A stretch of 64,000 nucleotides of DNA, taken from NCBI GenBank assembly GCA_038049695.1, contig CP142454.1, forward strand, positions 75,183,501 to 75,247,500, in the 5' to 3' direction. Origin of the DNA: Cinnamomum chago. Taxonomy: Eukaryota; Streptophyta; Magnoliopsida; Laurales; Lauraceae. Below the pieces are notes generated by a model, which ran no database searches, had not been told where the DNA came from, and worked only from the letters and a program-made list of their open reading frames with translations. Shown here piece after piece: positions 9,693 through 20,401 of the stretch. Position numbers and translations under genes: made by a program. How positions within the stretch are numbered: position 1 is the first letter of the stretch; every line of letters starts with the position of its first letter.

Positions 9693-11819
9693 TCAAGAAT
9701 CAGTAGCCTCGACGTTGACGTCAAAAGGCTCAGTCGTGGTGGCTTGGGGAGCAACCTTAGGCGGCGTCGGGATAGCTTCCGCAGCAGCTTCAGCAGTGGG
9801 GGCAGAACTCAGCTCGGGCTCCGGGAGAGAAAACTTTGGCAGGTCTTGATAGACGGGATGATCCTCTAGGACCCCTGCCTTCTTCAGTACAGTTCGACAC
9901 CCGAGCTCGAACAGCGCCGAGCTAATATTCTCAAATTAGGTCTCGTACTCTCTTGTAGCCGCATCTACCCCGTCCTGAAAAGATGTTTCAATCTCAGCTT
10001 GGAGTGAGGCTTGAAGATCGGCTTTCTCCTTGTTCACCATTTTAAGCTCGGCATCCCGTTTCGCCAGCTCGGCCTCAAGTACGAGAATCCTCTTAGCCTT
10101 GACCGCGGCCACACCCTTCAGCTCATGGGTCTCGGCCTTCACATCGTAAAGCGCTTTGAGTGCAAACTCGAGCTCTGCCCCCTGACTGTTTATCTTCTCC
10201 TCTACCGCCTTCAGCTCCTGAGTACTCCCCTCCAAGGCCGGAGCAAGTTTCCTCTTCTCTGCTTCCAGCTTTTCGACCTTGGAGCCGCTTTCAAGGGCCC
10301 TCTCCAAAACCACCTGAACCCTCTGTGCAACCTGAGAAGAGAATCAAGCATCAAAAGAAAAGCTAACAAGATCGAAAGATACTCAGAGATCTGTGATGAA
10401 GACTTACCAAGAAGACCGACTGCAGAGACGAGGCCAGCAGCATCACATCGTCCGCTCCCTTATGCCTCTGCATGTCGAGTGGTAGGGCGCACGTGTTTGC
10501 GAGAGCAACAACGACTGAAGGACTGTTGGTTAGACAATCTTCCACCGTCATGGGCCTCCCAAGCCCAAGCTGGAGGCTCGGCCTCCACAGAGCCGCTCCC
10601 GTGGGCTAAGAAGCCGACGCCTGCCCAAGGCCCCTCTCCGACGAGCCCTCGCCCCTGGGTTTCTTCTCCCTCGGGGCCTTCTCTCTAGCCTCTTCGGCAG
10701 GGTGCTGCCGAGCTCTCGAGTCGCGGCCCTCAGACTGTGACCTCTTCTCAGCCCGGCCCCCCTCTCTAGAGGTCTCAGCAGAGCACTGTCTAGCTGGACC
10801 AACAACAACAGTTCCAGCAGCAGTGCCAGCGACACCAGCAACAGGAACCCCAGCGCTCCCCGAGACCGCAGAGGTGGAGGGAGCTCGACCTCCAAAAAGT
10901 TTCGCCCCCAGGTTTTTCACCTTCACAACTGGGCGTCTTTTCTCCATCTCCTCTCGCCTTTCTTCTTCTCGGTTGGAGGGGGACGAATAGCTCTCAACGA
11001 GCTGGGCCAAATCAACAGCCTTCAAGCTGGCGGGCGCAAGCTCCTCCCTCTTGATGTAAGTGTGGTACCTCGGTTCGTATCCAAGCAAGGACCAGGGGGC
11101 TCGCCCGTGGTGGCCTTGATACTCGCGCACAGTCTCAGCCAGCCGTAGTTCCGCTTCTAGCCGACACGCTCAGGCCCCAGCTTCCTCTGGCTGATCTCTG
11201 CACAACAAAAGATAACGTCAGCTCGACAGAACAAAAGAAGGAAAAAAACAAGAGCACTCTGAGCTCGGTAATTACTTGAAGGAACCCCGAAGTGTCGAGA
11301 AATCCTGTACAATTCCTCCGCATCGGTCTCTTCCTTGCCGAACTCCCAGTTGCCAGAGACGAACAGACGATCGTCCCCAGCATGTCTGTTTGAGTCCTCC
11401 AAGTCGTGAACGAATGACTTCAACTTCGGCTTCCCCTAGAGGTAGTAACTATGACCGTCCCCTGCAGTCTTGCAAATGTCATATACGTCCTCAATGTCAT
11501 GAACATCGAGGTTGATGCTCAATATCTTGTTGAGTTCGGGGACTCCCAGTATGACCTTGTAGCCATTGGGCATCAGCTGGCATGGGCCGAGGTGCCATGT
11601 CGCCAAGCAGGTCCTAAAAAGAGGGTGGACGGGGAACCTAACCCCTCCCTCTATTATTGAAACTAACGAGAATGGCATCCAACCATCCCAAAAGGAGTAA
11701 CCCTCAAAGATGTTCTTCGGGTTATCCAGTTTGGTTGGGACATCATCTGGGATCCCATACATCTCCCTGAAACCATCCTTGGCCTCAGGGGTCTCCGCCC
11801 AACTCATATAAGATCTCAT
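9693..11819 (-). pseudogene. Antisense gene of the LTR element, Transposase_28-type protein, disrupted
   Basis: Read on the minus strand, ATG at 11819 opens exon 1 (to 11276), followed by GT-AG introns to exon 2 (11197-10408; donor TTG|GTAAGT) and exon 3 (10331 to TGA at 9693-9695). Exon 1 carries MYGIPDDVPTKL, GVRFPVHPLFRTCL and LGPCQLMPNGYK, the pattern of the Pfam 'putative gypsy type transposon' family (PF04195). Exon 2 is Arg/Glu/Ala-rich and disordered; exon 3 is a long coiled coil (VEKLEAEKRKLAP, LEAELAKRDAELK) with a Pro/Glu/Ala tail. The full protein would be about 657 aa. Defects are in-frame stops at 11436-11438, 10606-10608 and 9936-9938, and one frameshift near 11150. Exons 1+2 total 1334 nt, one short of a multiple of three, which fits a single lost base. 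Such antisense ORFs are known in Tat-lineage elements; their function is unknown. Confidence 0.8.
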
Positions 11820-12068
11820 TTTCCTACAAATGGAGATGCCGGAAAGGGCAGAAGCAGAAGCCCTAAACCCTATAGCAGAACCCCAAAACAAAAAAAAGCC
11901 GGTGCGCAAAAGACAGGGACAGGGAGGAAGACTCACAGAAAAGAAACAATCTCCAAACTTTGGTTCACTAAGTCAGAGTTCCAGCAAGGCTTCGGCGGGG
12001 TTTTTTCCTCTCGCAACAGAGCTTTCTCTGATGAATGCCAAAGTAAAGAGACGAAGGAGGAAAAACCC

Positions 12069-12077
12069 TATTTATAG
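12069..12077 (-). promoter_or_regulatory. TATA box for the antisense gene
   Basis: The minus strand reads CTATAAATA here, about 250 bp upstream of the antisense ATG at 11819. Transcription would start near 12040, leaving a 5'UTR of roughly 220 nt. The position is inside the element and outside the 3' LTR, so the antisense gene seems to have its own promoter. Confidence 0.55.
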
Positions 12078-12189
12078 ACGGAATGACGCCCGTTTAAATT
12101 CCTAAAGGCACGCGTCGCTTCGAATCCGCTGAACGACCAACCAGATGGAAACACGTGGCACTGCCAGTTCATCTCCCACTGAGATCCAG

Positions 12190-12345
12190 ACGCTCTATTT
12201 ATTACCTTGGGAAGGCAAAACAGCAGCGTACTATTTATTGCCTCAGGCGAATGAAGCGTCACCAACCTAATATTTATCACCTCGGGCAGACGAAGCATCA
12301 CCAACGTGCTATTTATTGTCTCGGGCAGGCAAACAGACTTCATGA
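12190..12345. repeat. About four tandem units of about 40 bp
   Basis: Each unit has a CTATTTATT(A/G)CCTC-type core followed by GGGCAGGCGAA-like and GCATCACCAAC-like parts. It lies just upstream of the antisense TATA box, between it and the 3' polypurine tract, and might form part of the antisense promoter. Confidence 0.75.
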
Positions 12346-12463
12346 TAAAGATCAGATGTCATCAGCCAACACCGAGATGAAATTCAAATCGATACCTCAA
12401 ATCCTCTCAACACAATACTTAGCTCCCGACATCAAAAAGTTGAAGAACTTCAAGAGGTCGCGA

Positions 12464-12476
12464 GTTAGGGGGCAAT
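12464..12476 (+). other. Polypurine tract of the LTR element
   Basis: GTTAGGGGGCAAT lies directly before the 3' LTR start TGTGTGGGG at 12477, in the + orientation. Its GGGGG core is typical. Confidence 0.7.
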
Positions 12477-13268
12477 TGTGTGGGGTGTTTTTCTAAGAGT
12501 AGGATTACGCTAGTCTCGGTAACGATACCAGCTCAGCTCATTCCGATCTCGATATCCAAGTTCGGCAATAGTGCCAAGATTCATCTAGCTCGGTAATGGT
12601 ACCAGCTAGACATCTCATCTCAGCTCGACAAACAATGCCAGCTAGCGCCAAGCTTGAGCTAGCCTCGATAAGGGTACCAACTAGGCTCATCTCGGTCTCG
12701 ATATAAGGCACCTCGGCAATAGTGTCAGGATGCATCCAAATTTGGTCTTAGTATCATCTTCAGGTCGGTACATCCACAGAGATGAGTACTAAACTATGAT
12801 TGTACTTCCACAAAGTTACGACTACGTTACAGAACGTGCTGACAGAGAAGACAGGCGCCGGATAATGATCAGGTGTCGTCTTGATCAATCACATCCACAT
12901 TAATATGAGAGGTCATCTCTTGATTCGACCAGACAGTATCTCCACCTACCCCCATTAAGGGTGGGCCAGGTAAAATCTCTACATATAGACGGATACCAAT
13001 CCCTTCTCAGGTAGGCAAAAAAACACTTCTGATGACGCCTTAACATGCAATGCTAGCATACTTGCCCTTCTTCTCCATCCTTTGTTTTGTGATAGCACTA
13101 ACTCAGGCATCGGAGAGCCTTCGGCTGACGGCTGCCAGGGTCTTTGATCTCTATTTCTCCTTCCCTTTCAGATTCCAAGGCGACCCATCTTCCCCAAAGA
13201 AGCTTAAACAACATCACTATGAGTTTCACACTCACCTAACTAAGTCCGTAATTTTTTAGGCACTCACA
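12477..13268 (+). repeat. 3' LTR (792 bp)
   Basis: Matches 6657-7416 from TGTGTGGGG to GGCACTCACA. An extra segment (about 13041-13068, around AACATGCAATGCTAGCATAC) interrupts the 5'-copy sequence GACGCCTTCTTCT. GTTAC follows at 13269-13273. Confidence 0.92.
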
Positions 13269-13329
13269 GTTACATATTGGAAGTTGAGAGTTATCCAATC
13301 AAGATCATAAGTTGTGGTCAAAATCACAT

Positions 13330-13800
13330 CCTTAATATAGTAATAATAAGTAGATCGTGCAATGGTATGTTTAGTAGTGAGAAGGGTTTTCTTTGTACTA
13401 ATACAAGATTTGGACCGATTGATCATATGATGAGAATTGGAGGTGGAGTTCTATGGAGGACAATTTTGAGAAGAAACTTGGTGCAAAGAAGCTGAGGAGG
13501 AAACCAGGTGTAACAAAGAATTCAAGGATGGACCTGAGAAGCTGTCTGCACGAAGTGGGGAGTGTATACAACTATGGGAGAAGTGGATGAATCAGTGGGT
13601 CCATGGTCTTAAGAGGAGAGAATTGGTAGAGTAGATGGTATAGGACTGTGTGCTTGAGAGGGAATAAATGGTAGAAGCTATGTTAGGTCGTTGTACTGCA
13701 ATGGGAATAGTCGGTCTCTGTACTTCATGAGAAGTTAGTGTAGCAAGAGATTGTAGAACAGGGGAGCAGGCCCCTGTTTCGATGAAAGTTCCTTACCTTG
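13330..13800 (-). pseudogene. Copia linker region between integrase and RT, decayed
   Basis: On the minus strand a Ser/Thr/Pro-rich stretch leads to HHMINRSKSCISTKKTLL, resembling the conserved 'HPMxTRSKxGIxKPK' linker that precedes RT in copia polyproteins. It lies on the other side of the inserted LTR element from the RT at 5030-6420, in the right order and strand. This shows that the copia copy was split by the insertion. Stops are frequent. About 230 bp at 6421-6651 between linker and RT does not look coding. Confidence 0.5.
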
Positions 13801-14159
13801 CAACTGTGGTAGAGGAAGAGCCAGAGCGTATTGACACAGTGGGACCATCACTAGAATTAGAGGAATTTACGGGGAAAACCCCCATAGGATCCCATAGTAT
13901 TGATGAGGACCCACTAGGACGTTGGAGTCCTTTGGTCTCATTTTTCTTTTCTTTTCTTTGGGATGGTTGATATGGACCAATTTGCTCCACTCCCACCATC
14001 TGATCCACCATCACCACGCACGCCCCTCCCTTCCTCATCATCCGCTCCATCTCCCTCGCTTACCTATCTGGAAACATCGCCTATTGAATTGAGTAGTGGG
14101 TTAAAGGAGGAGGAAGCTCTCTGTTCTCCTCATCTTCTTCATTATCATCATCATCATCA

Positions 14160-14673
14160 TCCATCCACGATCATCGTTATGATGCTGTCTGCAGCACCTG
14201 TGGAAGCATAGCCTAAAGCTCTTGCCGGCACGCCTAGTCCATCGAGATGTCGCGCTTGTCGATGGGAACCATGAAGCCACGGAAAATTGACCTGACGGAG
14301 ATGCAGTCCTCCTAGGTCCGACAAATGCGGCAGAGGGAGGTGAAGTAGACTACAAGCATGTCGTCTTTGCGGGAGGTCGTCGAGTTTGTTGACCAGACGC
14401 CGAAGCCTCCACCGCCGAAGCCACCGGTGGAGGCAAGTGGATGGAGCAGTGGAAGGCGGAGATGAGGCTAAGGTTGGAGAAGTACTTCGTTGTCTGAGAC
14501 CAGAGGGAGGTGGAGGAGTGGGGTTGGGGTTTCTTGGGATCTATGATGGAGGGTTGGGATTTGTTGTGGTCGATTGTGTGACAGAGATTTCTATGGAAGG
14601 TGGATGAGCGGTAGAAGAAGGGTTTCGAAGAGGACGAGTCCTAGACACCATCAGCAATAGCAGTAGCGGCCAT
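14160..14673 (-). pseudogene. Glutaredoxin-like protein (At5g39865 type), pseudogene
   Basis: The minus strand starts ATGGCCGCTACTGCTATTGC at 14673 and meets a stop at 14641-14643. A Pro/Ser-rich N-terminal part follows. From about 14372 one frame reads RKDDMLVVYFTSLCRICRT, stop, EDCISVRSIFRGF, VPIDKRDISMD, stop, ACRQEL, stop, AMLPQV. This matches the plant glutaredoxin-like proteins that have VVYFTSLRGxRxTxEDC, VRxIxxGFxVxxxERDxSMD and LPQVF. The three domain stops sit where the family has Tyr, Ser or Asp, and Gln, so they look like single-base changes. The C-terminal GG-E-V part is not clean. These proteins act as small GSH-dependent oxidoreductase-like domains; this copy cannot make one. 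It lies beside the nested retroelements. Confidence 0.75.
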
Positions 14674-17278
14674 TGATTTAGGATTTGATTCCGTGCTTTT
14701 CTCTATTTCTCAACTGATGGAGGAGAAGAAGAAGAGGGAATACGTTTTTCGTTGGTTCTCTGTCTCCAAACCCACCACCAGGTTCTGCACCAAGCAACTC
14801 TGCTGCGTCCTCTGCACCAATTTCAGGTTTTGGGTCGCCTTCCCTAACCCCTTCGAATGAGAACAATGAAAAAATGCGTAACCAAATGGATTCTAAAAAT
14901 TCTTAAAAAGACCTCCAGTGAATGATCCCCAAACTAAGAACATGAAATCGAAACTCGTCTTCGAGCAACTCGCCCGACCCCTCATTGAACATGACAGGAA
15001 TGGTCGATATCGACCATCACAGCTTAGCCATGACGGTCAATATCAACCAATTTTCCCATCATAAATTTTTAAACCCGCAACTGCTTTAGTTTTTTAACAC
15101 GACAGAATGGTCGATATCGACCATTACAACTTAGTTCTGATGGTCAATATCGGTCAATCTGTCAATTAGATTTTCCTCATTCTGTATCTGCCTTATTTGC
15201 TGAAAATGACAAAATAATCGTAAAAGGACAAAAAAAAAAAAAAAAAGACTCAAATGCGATAAGAAAACCCCTCATGTCCAACATTCTATTAGGTCTTCAC
15301 CCATATTATGAGGTTTCCCCGTAAATTCCTCCTAGAATTATTACGTTGAGATGGGAAAGGCCAAAGAGAAACCGGAAAAGAGGATGAAAACTGTGGTTTG
15401 CTGACAAGTAGTGCACCTTGGATGTGCCATGTGGGTCTCACTTTGATGTAGATGGACTACCTTTCTAGAGTTGGACCTGGAAAACCGTGATAGATGAGAA
15501 AGGTGAGAGGGCAAAGAAAGACTTGGAACTATAACTTCATTGGATGCAGATCCCTGTTTCGACCACTCAGGGGTGCCATATGAGAAGAATTTTTTTTTCA
15601 AAGAGGTATAAATTTTTAAAAAAAGATGGGATGTGATGTCTCAACCCCAAGTACACCCCGATTGGTCCGACCAAACTGGGGATCTATTTCCTTATCTCTT
15701 GACTTTCATTGTCTAGGAGGCACGTTCTCATTGGCTAATATAGGCGAAACAGGGGATCTGACTCTTCTGCAATGTTTGCCAATCAAATTATGTGTAGAGA
15801 CATGCAAAGTGTTTCAAACCTGTTGTCTAGCCCGTTTACCGTTTGGTAATTTTATTGAAAAATAAAGGTAAATATCAAATCAAGAGAATAAAATATAAGT
15901 GAATTATGATTGTATTTTTTCTTTAGTTGTTTGGTAATGAATTTTTTTTACTTTTTGTATAAAAAGTATTTTTTATTAATCATTTAGTAGAGAAAAAATG
16001 TTGCTTTTTTGCCTTTCTTTTTTAAGAACGAGGAAATTTTGAAGACGAATACTTTTAATGTGACATCTTTTTGAAAAAATAGAGGTTTTATATTACTTTT
16101 ACTTTAATAGTAAATTCTCAAACCGGAGGTATCATGTGTAAAATAGTGTAAATTAACTCTTGTTAAAGGAGAAAACAAGGAAACATACTGTAATTTTCAA
16201 ATTTCTGGAGACTTGCAGAAACTTCTATTATTGAGAAAACAGTTTAAAAATTGTTCAATGATACCATTACAGCTGTTATAGATTTTCTTTAGTTGTCTTT
16301 TACAATACATAAATGAAATTTGTAACTGAATCTGATAAACTGCTGAATCAAATACAGAAACAATTGACACATGACTAAATCTAAAAGCTAAATTAAACAA
16401 ATAAAAGAAAAGGTCTATAAACTTCTGCTGTCTCTTTTATTTGTTGATATGGACTGCTGCGGTCCCTTTAATCTTTTGGTTTAGACATAAATTTGGGTCA
16501 TTGGGTCCGAGTCCCTTGTCCACCATCATATTCTTTCATGAATTTCAGGGTGTGGGCTATGATGCATTCCATCTGTTAATCCATATTTTTTTGCTAGGTT
16601 CCATGGCTTGACTAATTGGACTAACAGATGATGCAGTCCATTAAAAATGGATACATATCCAGGATTTGGGTCCATTAAAAATGTTGGTCTGGGTTGAAGT
16701 CCAACGTGTGGATCAAATTAAAATTTGTGTCTCAGTGCAGGTCCGTGGCTTCCATACACAAGGATCTTAAGACCTGATTAACTCTTGTATGGCTGTATTA
16801 AGCATATTCATTAAGTATATTATCAAAGTTTGTAAGTATATGGACCTTGGTTTGGGTCTGGATTCAGGCCCTTTGTTTTGAACTGGGTCCAGGTCTTTAA
16901 TTTAACTTCAGGAATGTCATCTTGACCAAGGCAGGTCAGTGTCCGCTCATGGGTCCTCTTTCAGCAGTTTAGTTCAGGGTCTGAGTGCACCATGGGCCCA
17001 ACCCAACCTGACCCCTTTTCATCTCTAGTAAGCCAGGTTATGAGTTTTTGCTGGACCTCCCCGGCTATTTGGGTAATTGAATCCTCAATGACCCATTTGT
17101 TGCATGGATTTGAATTCCCTGGAATTCATGGCAAAATGAGTTTTGAAAAAAATGAGTCAGGAGGTAAGGAGGTGAAGTATGTAATATGGTGAATTGGTGA
17201 TGTTATAGATTGCACTGCACTCTTTTACAATTTGATTTATCATGATGATGGCTTTGTATTCATTTTTTATCACTCCTT
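14674..17278. other. Gene-free stretch
   Basis: Apart from a paired palindrome (15001-15123), I see only AT-rich sequence and short frames with no family signature. Confidence 0.4.
15001..15123. repeat. Duplicated unit with a perfect 16-bp palindrome
   Basis: TGGTCGATATCGACCA occurs at 15001-15016 and again at 15108-15123, 107 bp apart. Each is followed by a similar block with a second, imperfect half (GGTCAATATCAACCA, GGTCAATATCGGTCA). This is a short imperfect tandem duplication. Confidence 0.8.
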
Positions 17279-18210
17279 AGGGCCTATTTGGATGCACAAG
17301 AAAGTACAAGAAAATAATATTTTTTATAATATAATCTTTCATTTTTCAAAGAAGAAAATCTTGTGCGTTTGGTAACTCAAGAAAAATTTGAAGAAAATAT
17401 TCTTTTATTTCAAAAAGCTCAATATTCTCTCCTACAGCTCCCCCTTAGAAAACTTTCTACAAGATAAAAATCTTTCAAAATGACGATTACAATGTGGTAG
17501 AGTAAAGTAAAGACCTTGGTTCAACAAATCCATCATAATGTGTATGTTTACATATATAGAAAAGTGAAGTAAAAGTAAATCTCACAAGACGATAAATGTG
17601 GGGTAAAGTAAAGGTGGGATAAAGTACATGGTGAAGTAAAGTGGGAATGAATGGTAAGGTAGTTTCTTTTTTTTTTTTACTTTATTTAAACATTTTATCG
17701 TAGTTTTATATGGTAAATAAAAAGTGACTTGTTTACAGGTGTAGTAAATTAAAATAAAGATCGATGTCATATCATGGTAAAAGATGAGGTAAAGTAAGAT
17801 CAGATGAAGTATGTGGTAAAGCAAAGTGAGAGAGAGAGTTATAAAGTAGTTGTTTTTTCATTTACTTTACTTTACTATACTTTACCATGGTTTTATGTGA
17901 TAAAAGAAAAGTAATTTATGGTAAAAACATGAAAGTTAAACTTTACTTTACCACATTACTTTTTTTATCCTGACGTGGTAAATTACATATAAATTAAAAT
18001 ATTTAATAAAAAAATTCTTATAATGTAATTTACTTTAATCATAGCACCTTCCAAACATCTCAATTTAAAATCTGTAGTATTCTTCAAAAATTGTCAAACA
18101 GTAAAAAAATTATACTATTATAATATTGCATTATTGTATTCTATACTATTTTATTCTTACAATATTTAAATATATAAATATTTTATTCTGTAGACATCCA
18201 AACGGGCCCT
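17279..18210. mobile_element. Non-autonomous DNA transposon (932 bp) with 16-bp TIRs
   Basis: The left end AGGGCCTATTTGGATG mirrors the right end CATCCAAACGGGCCCT with two mismatches. The interior is packed with GTAAAGTAAAG on one side and CTTTACTTTAC on the other, giving inverted subterminal repeats. No transposase is encoded. No clear target duplication is seen (left CTT, right GTT), so the superfamily is open; hAT- or Harbinger-like are both possible. Confidence 0.7.
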
Positions 18211-19149
18211 GTTCATTCTCCATAAAAGAAGAGTTTATATGATTGCCATTTATGGACCTTTACATTTATTTCTTCAATTTTAATCATTTTTAGGAAGACA
18301 TTTTCAGAATTTATAGGAATTCAATTCCATGCAAGCAAATGAACCATATATGATCCATATGATTGCTCTGAACATCCAAATATTCGGAATTCAGCAAATT
18401 TATCACTAAGTTACCTTAGAAAGCTGCAAAACTAATAGATAGGCTTAACTATTATAATATATTAAGTTAGAAGGTTTTGAATCCACTTTTGACTGTACTT
18501 TCTATTTTGACTGAAAGTTATTTTCAGTTTTTACCACTGCTAATATACTCTCCTTCCACTTTTCACTAATATACTTTCCCTAGTTATGGACTCTCATTTC
18601 CATCATTTCTAATATACATAGAATCCTACCTCTTTATACATACCCGTAATTAGCACGGGTATTTGTGCTAGTATGTTTTTATGCAAACAAATATGGCGTT
18701 ATGAATTCATTCTATATGTGGTTAAAAATAAAGAACCAAAGGTGAATATAAAAAAGATCATCAAATAACGCCTCCATCTACGAAAAGTGAATCAAATAAA
18801 GATGGGAAATGAATACTCACTCATCACCCTAATAATTCAAATTACGGTCCCATTTAATTGCTACCTCGTATCATTCACCCCTCACCTCATATCATTCACA
18901 CTTCATTTCTTCAATAATTTCAGTGGAACTCATGTGACTATAAATCATATGCATTTAATTCTTATGTATACAAATGTAAACAAAGAGGTACTTAAAACGA
19001 TTACTAAAAGGGACCATGGGGGAACTACGTCATTAAATTGAAGCCATTGAAAAAAGAGACAATTCACCACCATGGCTTAAAACATGTTTTGTAGTCACCA
19101 CAGCTGACATGTCAATTTACTTTGCCCATTGAAAGTTGCTATTACTTTA
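18211..19149. other. Gene-free, includes a MITE-related copy near 18795-18970
   Basis: The block GGGAAATGAATACTCACTCA and what follows to about 18970 is similar to the MITE at 37505-37792 and to 53130-53352, but no clean TIRs are visible here. Nothing else is recognisable. Confidence 0.5.
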
Positions 19150-19570
19150 CCCTCTGTTTGGGAAGGGGGGGTAATGGGGGGGGGGGGGGGGGGGGGGGGA
19201 GATAAAAACTTGGGGGAAAGTGGAGGGAAAATGATTTTGGAGGGTGTTTGGGAAGGGGAGAGGAAAAATGGAGAGAAAAATGATGTGCTATCCCTAAAAA
19301 ATTTTCCCTCCAAAACAGGAGGAAAATGAGGGGAAAGTTTTGGAAATGACTAAACTGCCATTTTACTCTAATTGATTTTTTTTCAAAAGCAAAGATAAAT
19401 TGGTCTTTGTCTCTGTACCTCACAAACAAAAAAAAGTATACTTTTTTCAATTTTCTTCCCACTACTTTTTTACTTCTCAAACAAGAGATTTTCCCTCTCC
19501 TCCCTTCATTTTCCTTCCCCCTCAAATTTTCCCTCCCTCCCCCTCTCCTCTTCCCTTCCCAAACGGAGGG
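19150..19570. mobile_element. MITE (421 bp) with TTA target duplication and a G24 run
   Basis: The left end CCCTCTGTTTGGGAAGGG mirrors the right end CCCTTCCCAAACGGAGGG with one mismatch. TTA flanks both sides (19147-19149, 19571-19573), as for PIF/Harbinger-type insertions. Positions 19176-19199 are 24 consecutive G. Frames across it are low-complexity shadows. Confidence 0.8.
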
Positions 19571-19574
19571 TTAG

Positions 19575-20401
19575 TGGATGCTAGTGCAAAAGTCAATGCA
19601 GCGAGGTAAACTCAAAGCAAACTCGCAATCTAATCTACCAAGCACATACCACAAGAAGGGAAATACAAATTTAATGTGAAAACACTATTTAGAGAGAAAA
19701 ATCATGATACAAAAAATCAATCATTATTGAATGGTTACAAGATATACTCACAGTTCCTTTATCTCAGTCAGTACGTCGACTTATGGACTGTAGTTGTTTT
19801 TGGAGAAGTCTTCGTTGCCACTACTACTCCGCAGCGCACAGCTTCCTGTGCTTGATCCTCCAATAACACATTGAGAACCAAGATGCACAAATCTTATACG
19901 AAGAAAAAGAAGCACTAACCTTTTTAGAGCAGTTCTTCAGTCCAATCTCTCAATGATAGTTCTAGAGAACAAAGAATCTCTCTTACGATTTTCTCACCTT
20001 AGAAGAGGAGAGCAATTTTTTGTGTGTCACTTAGGGTTGAGAGAATCACCCTTTAAATAGTCCTAAAATCGTGTCTTAAACTTCTAATCATAATGCAATC
20101 AAGATAGCATGACATCTCAAACTCTTCTTAAGAGTTCAGATCCAACGGGCTTCTTCGTCGACGCTCGCTATAGCGAGGTGACTAGCTCTCCCCGGGTTCG
20201 CTCTACCGAACTTCATCTTGGCTATAGCCAAAGTGCATTAAGGAATTTGGCTCTATTGCTCCAAAACTCTCCAGTCTTCGCTTCAGTTCTTCCGGCAACT
20301 CAACCTTAGCCCATTCTAAAATAAAATAGAAAATTACAACTCAAATGGACCCAAAGATTTTGCCCAACCCATAAATTAGCCAACAAAATAAAATCCTAAC
20401 A
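19575..20401 (-). repeat. Copia-type LTR, probably solo or truncated
   Basis: The minus strand starts TGTTAGGATTT at 20401 and has a long leader-like middle with typical copia LTR phrases (AGAGAGATTCTTTGTTCTC, GTGTTTTCACATTAAATTTG near 19680). The 3' terminus is unclear and may be cut close to the MITE at 19570. No polyprotein is attached. The assignment is by overall pattern. Confidence 0.45.

Larger units (their letters stand above)
6657..13268 (+). mobile_element. Complete non-autonomous LTR retrotransposon (LARD-like, Tat-type features)
   Basis: Two LTRs (6657-7416 and 12477-13268) enclose a 5.06-kb interior and are flanked by the same 5-bp target copy, GTTAC (6652-6656 and 13269-13273). 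A primer site TGGCGCCGTC follows the 5' LTR and a purine tract precedes the 3' LTR, so the orientation is +. The interior holds a short gag-like start, a large minisatellite and an antisense gene. No protease, RT, RNase H or integrase motif is visible, so the element would need enzymes from a partner. It is inserted into the minus-strand copia element. The LTRs have clearly diverged, mostly by C/T and G/A changes, and the 3' copy carries an extra stretch of about 28 bp near 13041-13068. Confidence 0.9.

Noticed and set aside
19129..19525. Gly-rich and Pro-rich frames
   Set aside because: Produced by the G24 run and purine-rich MITE sequence.
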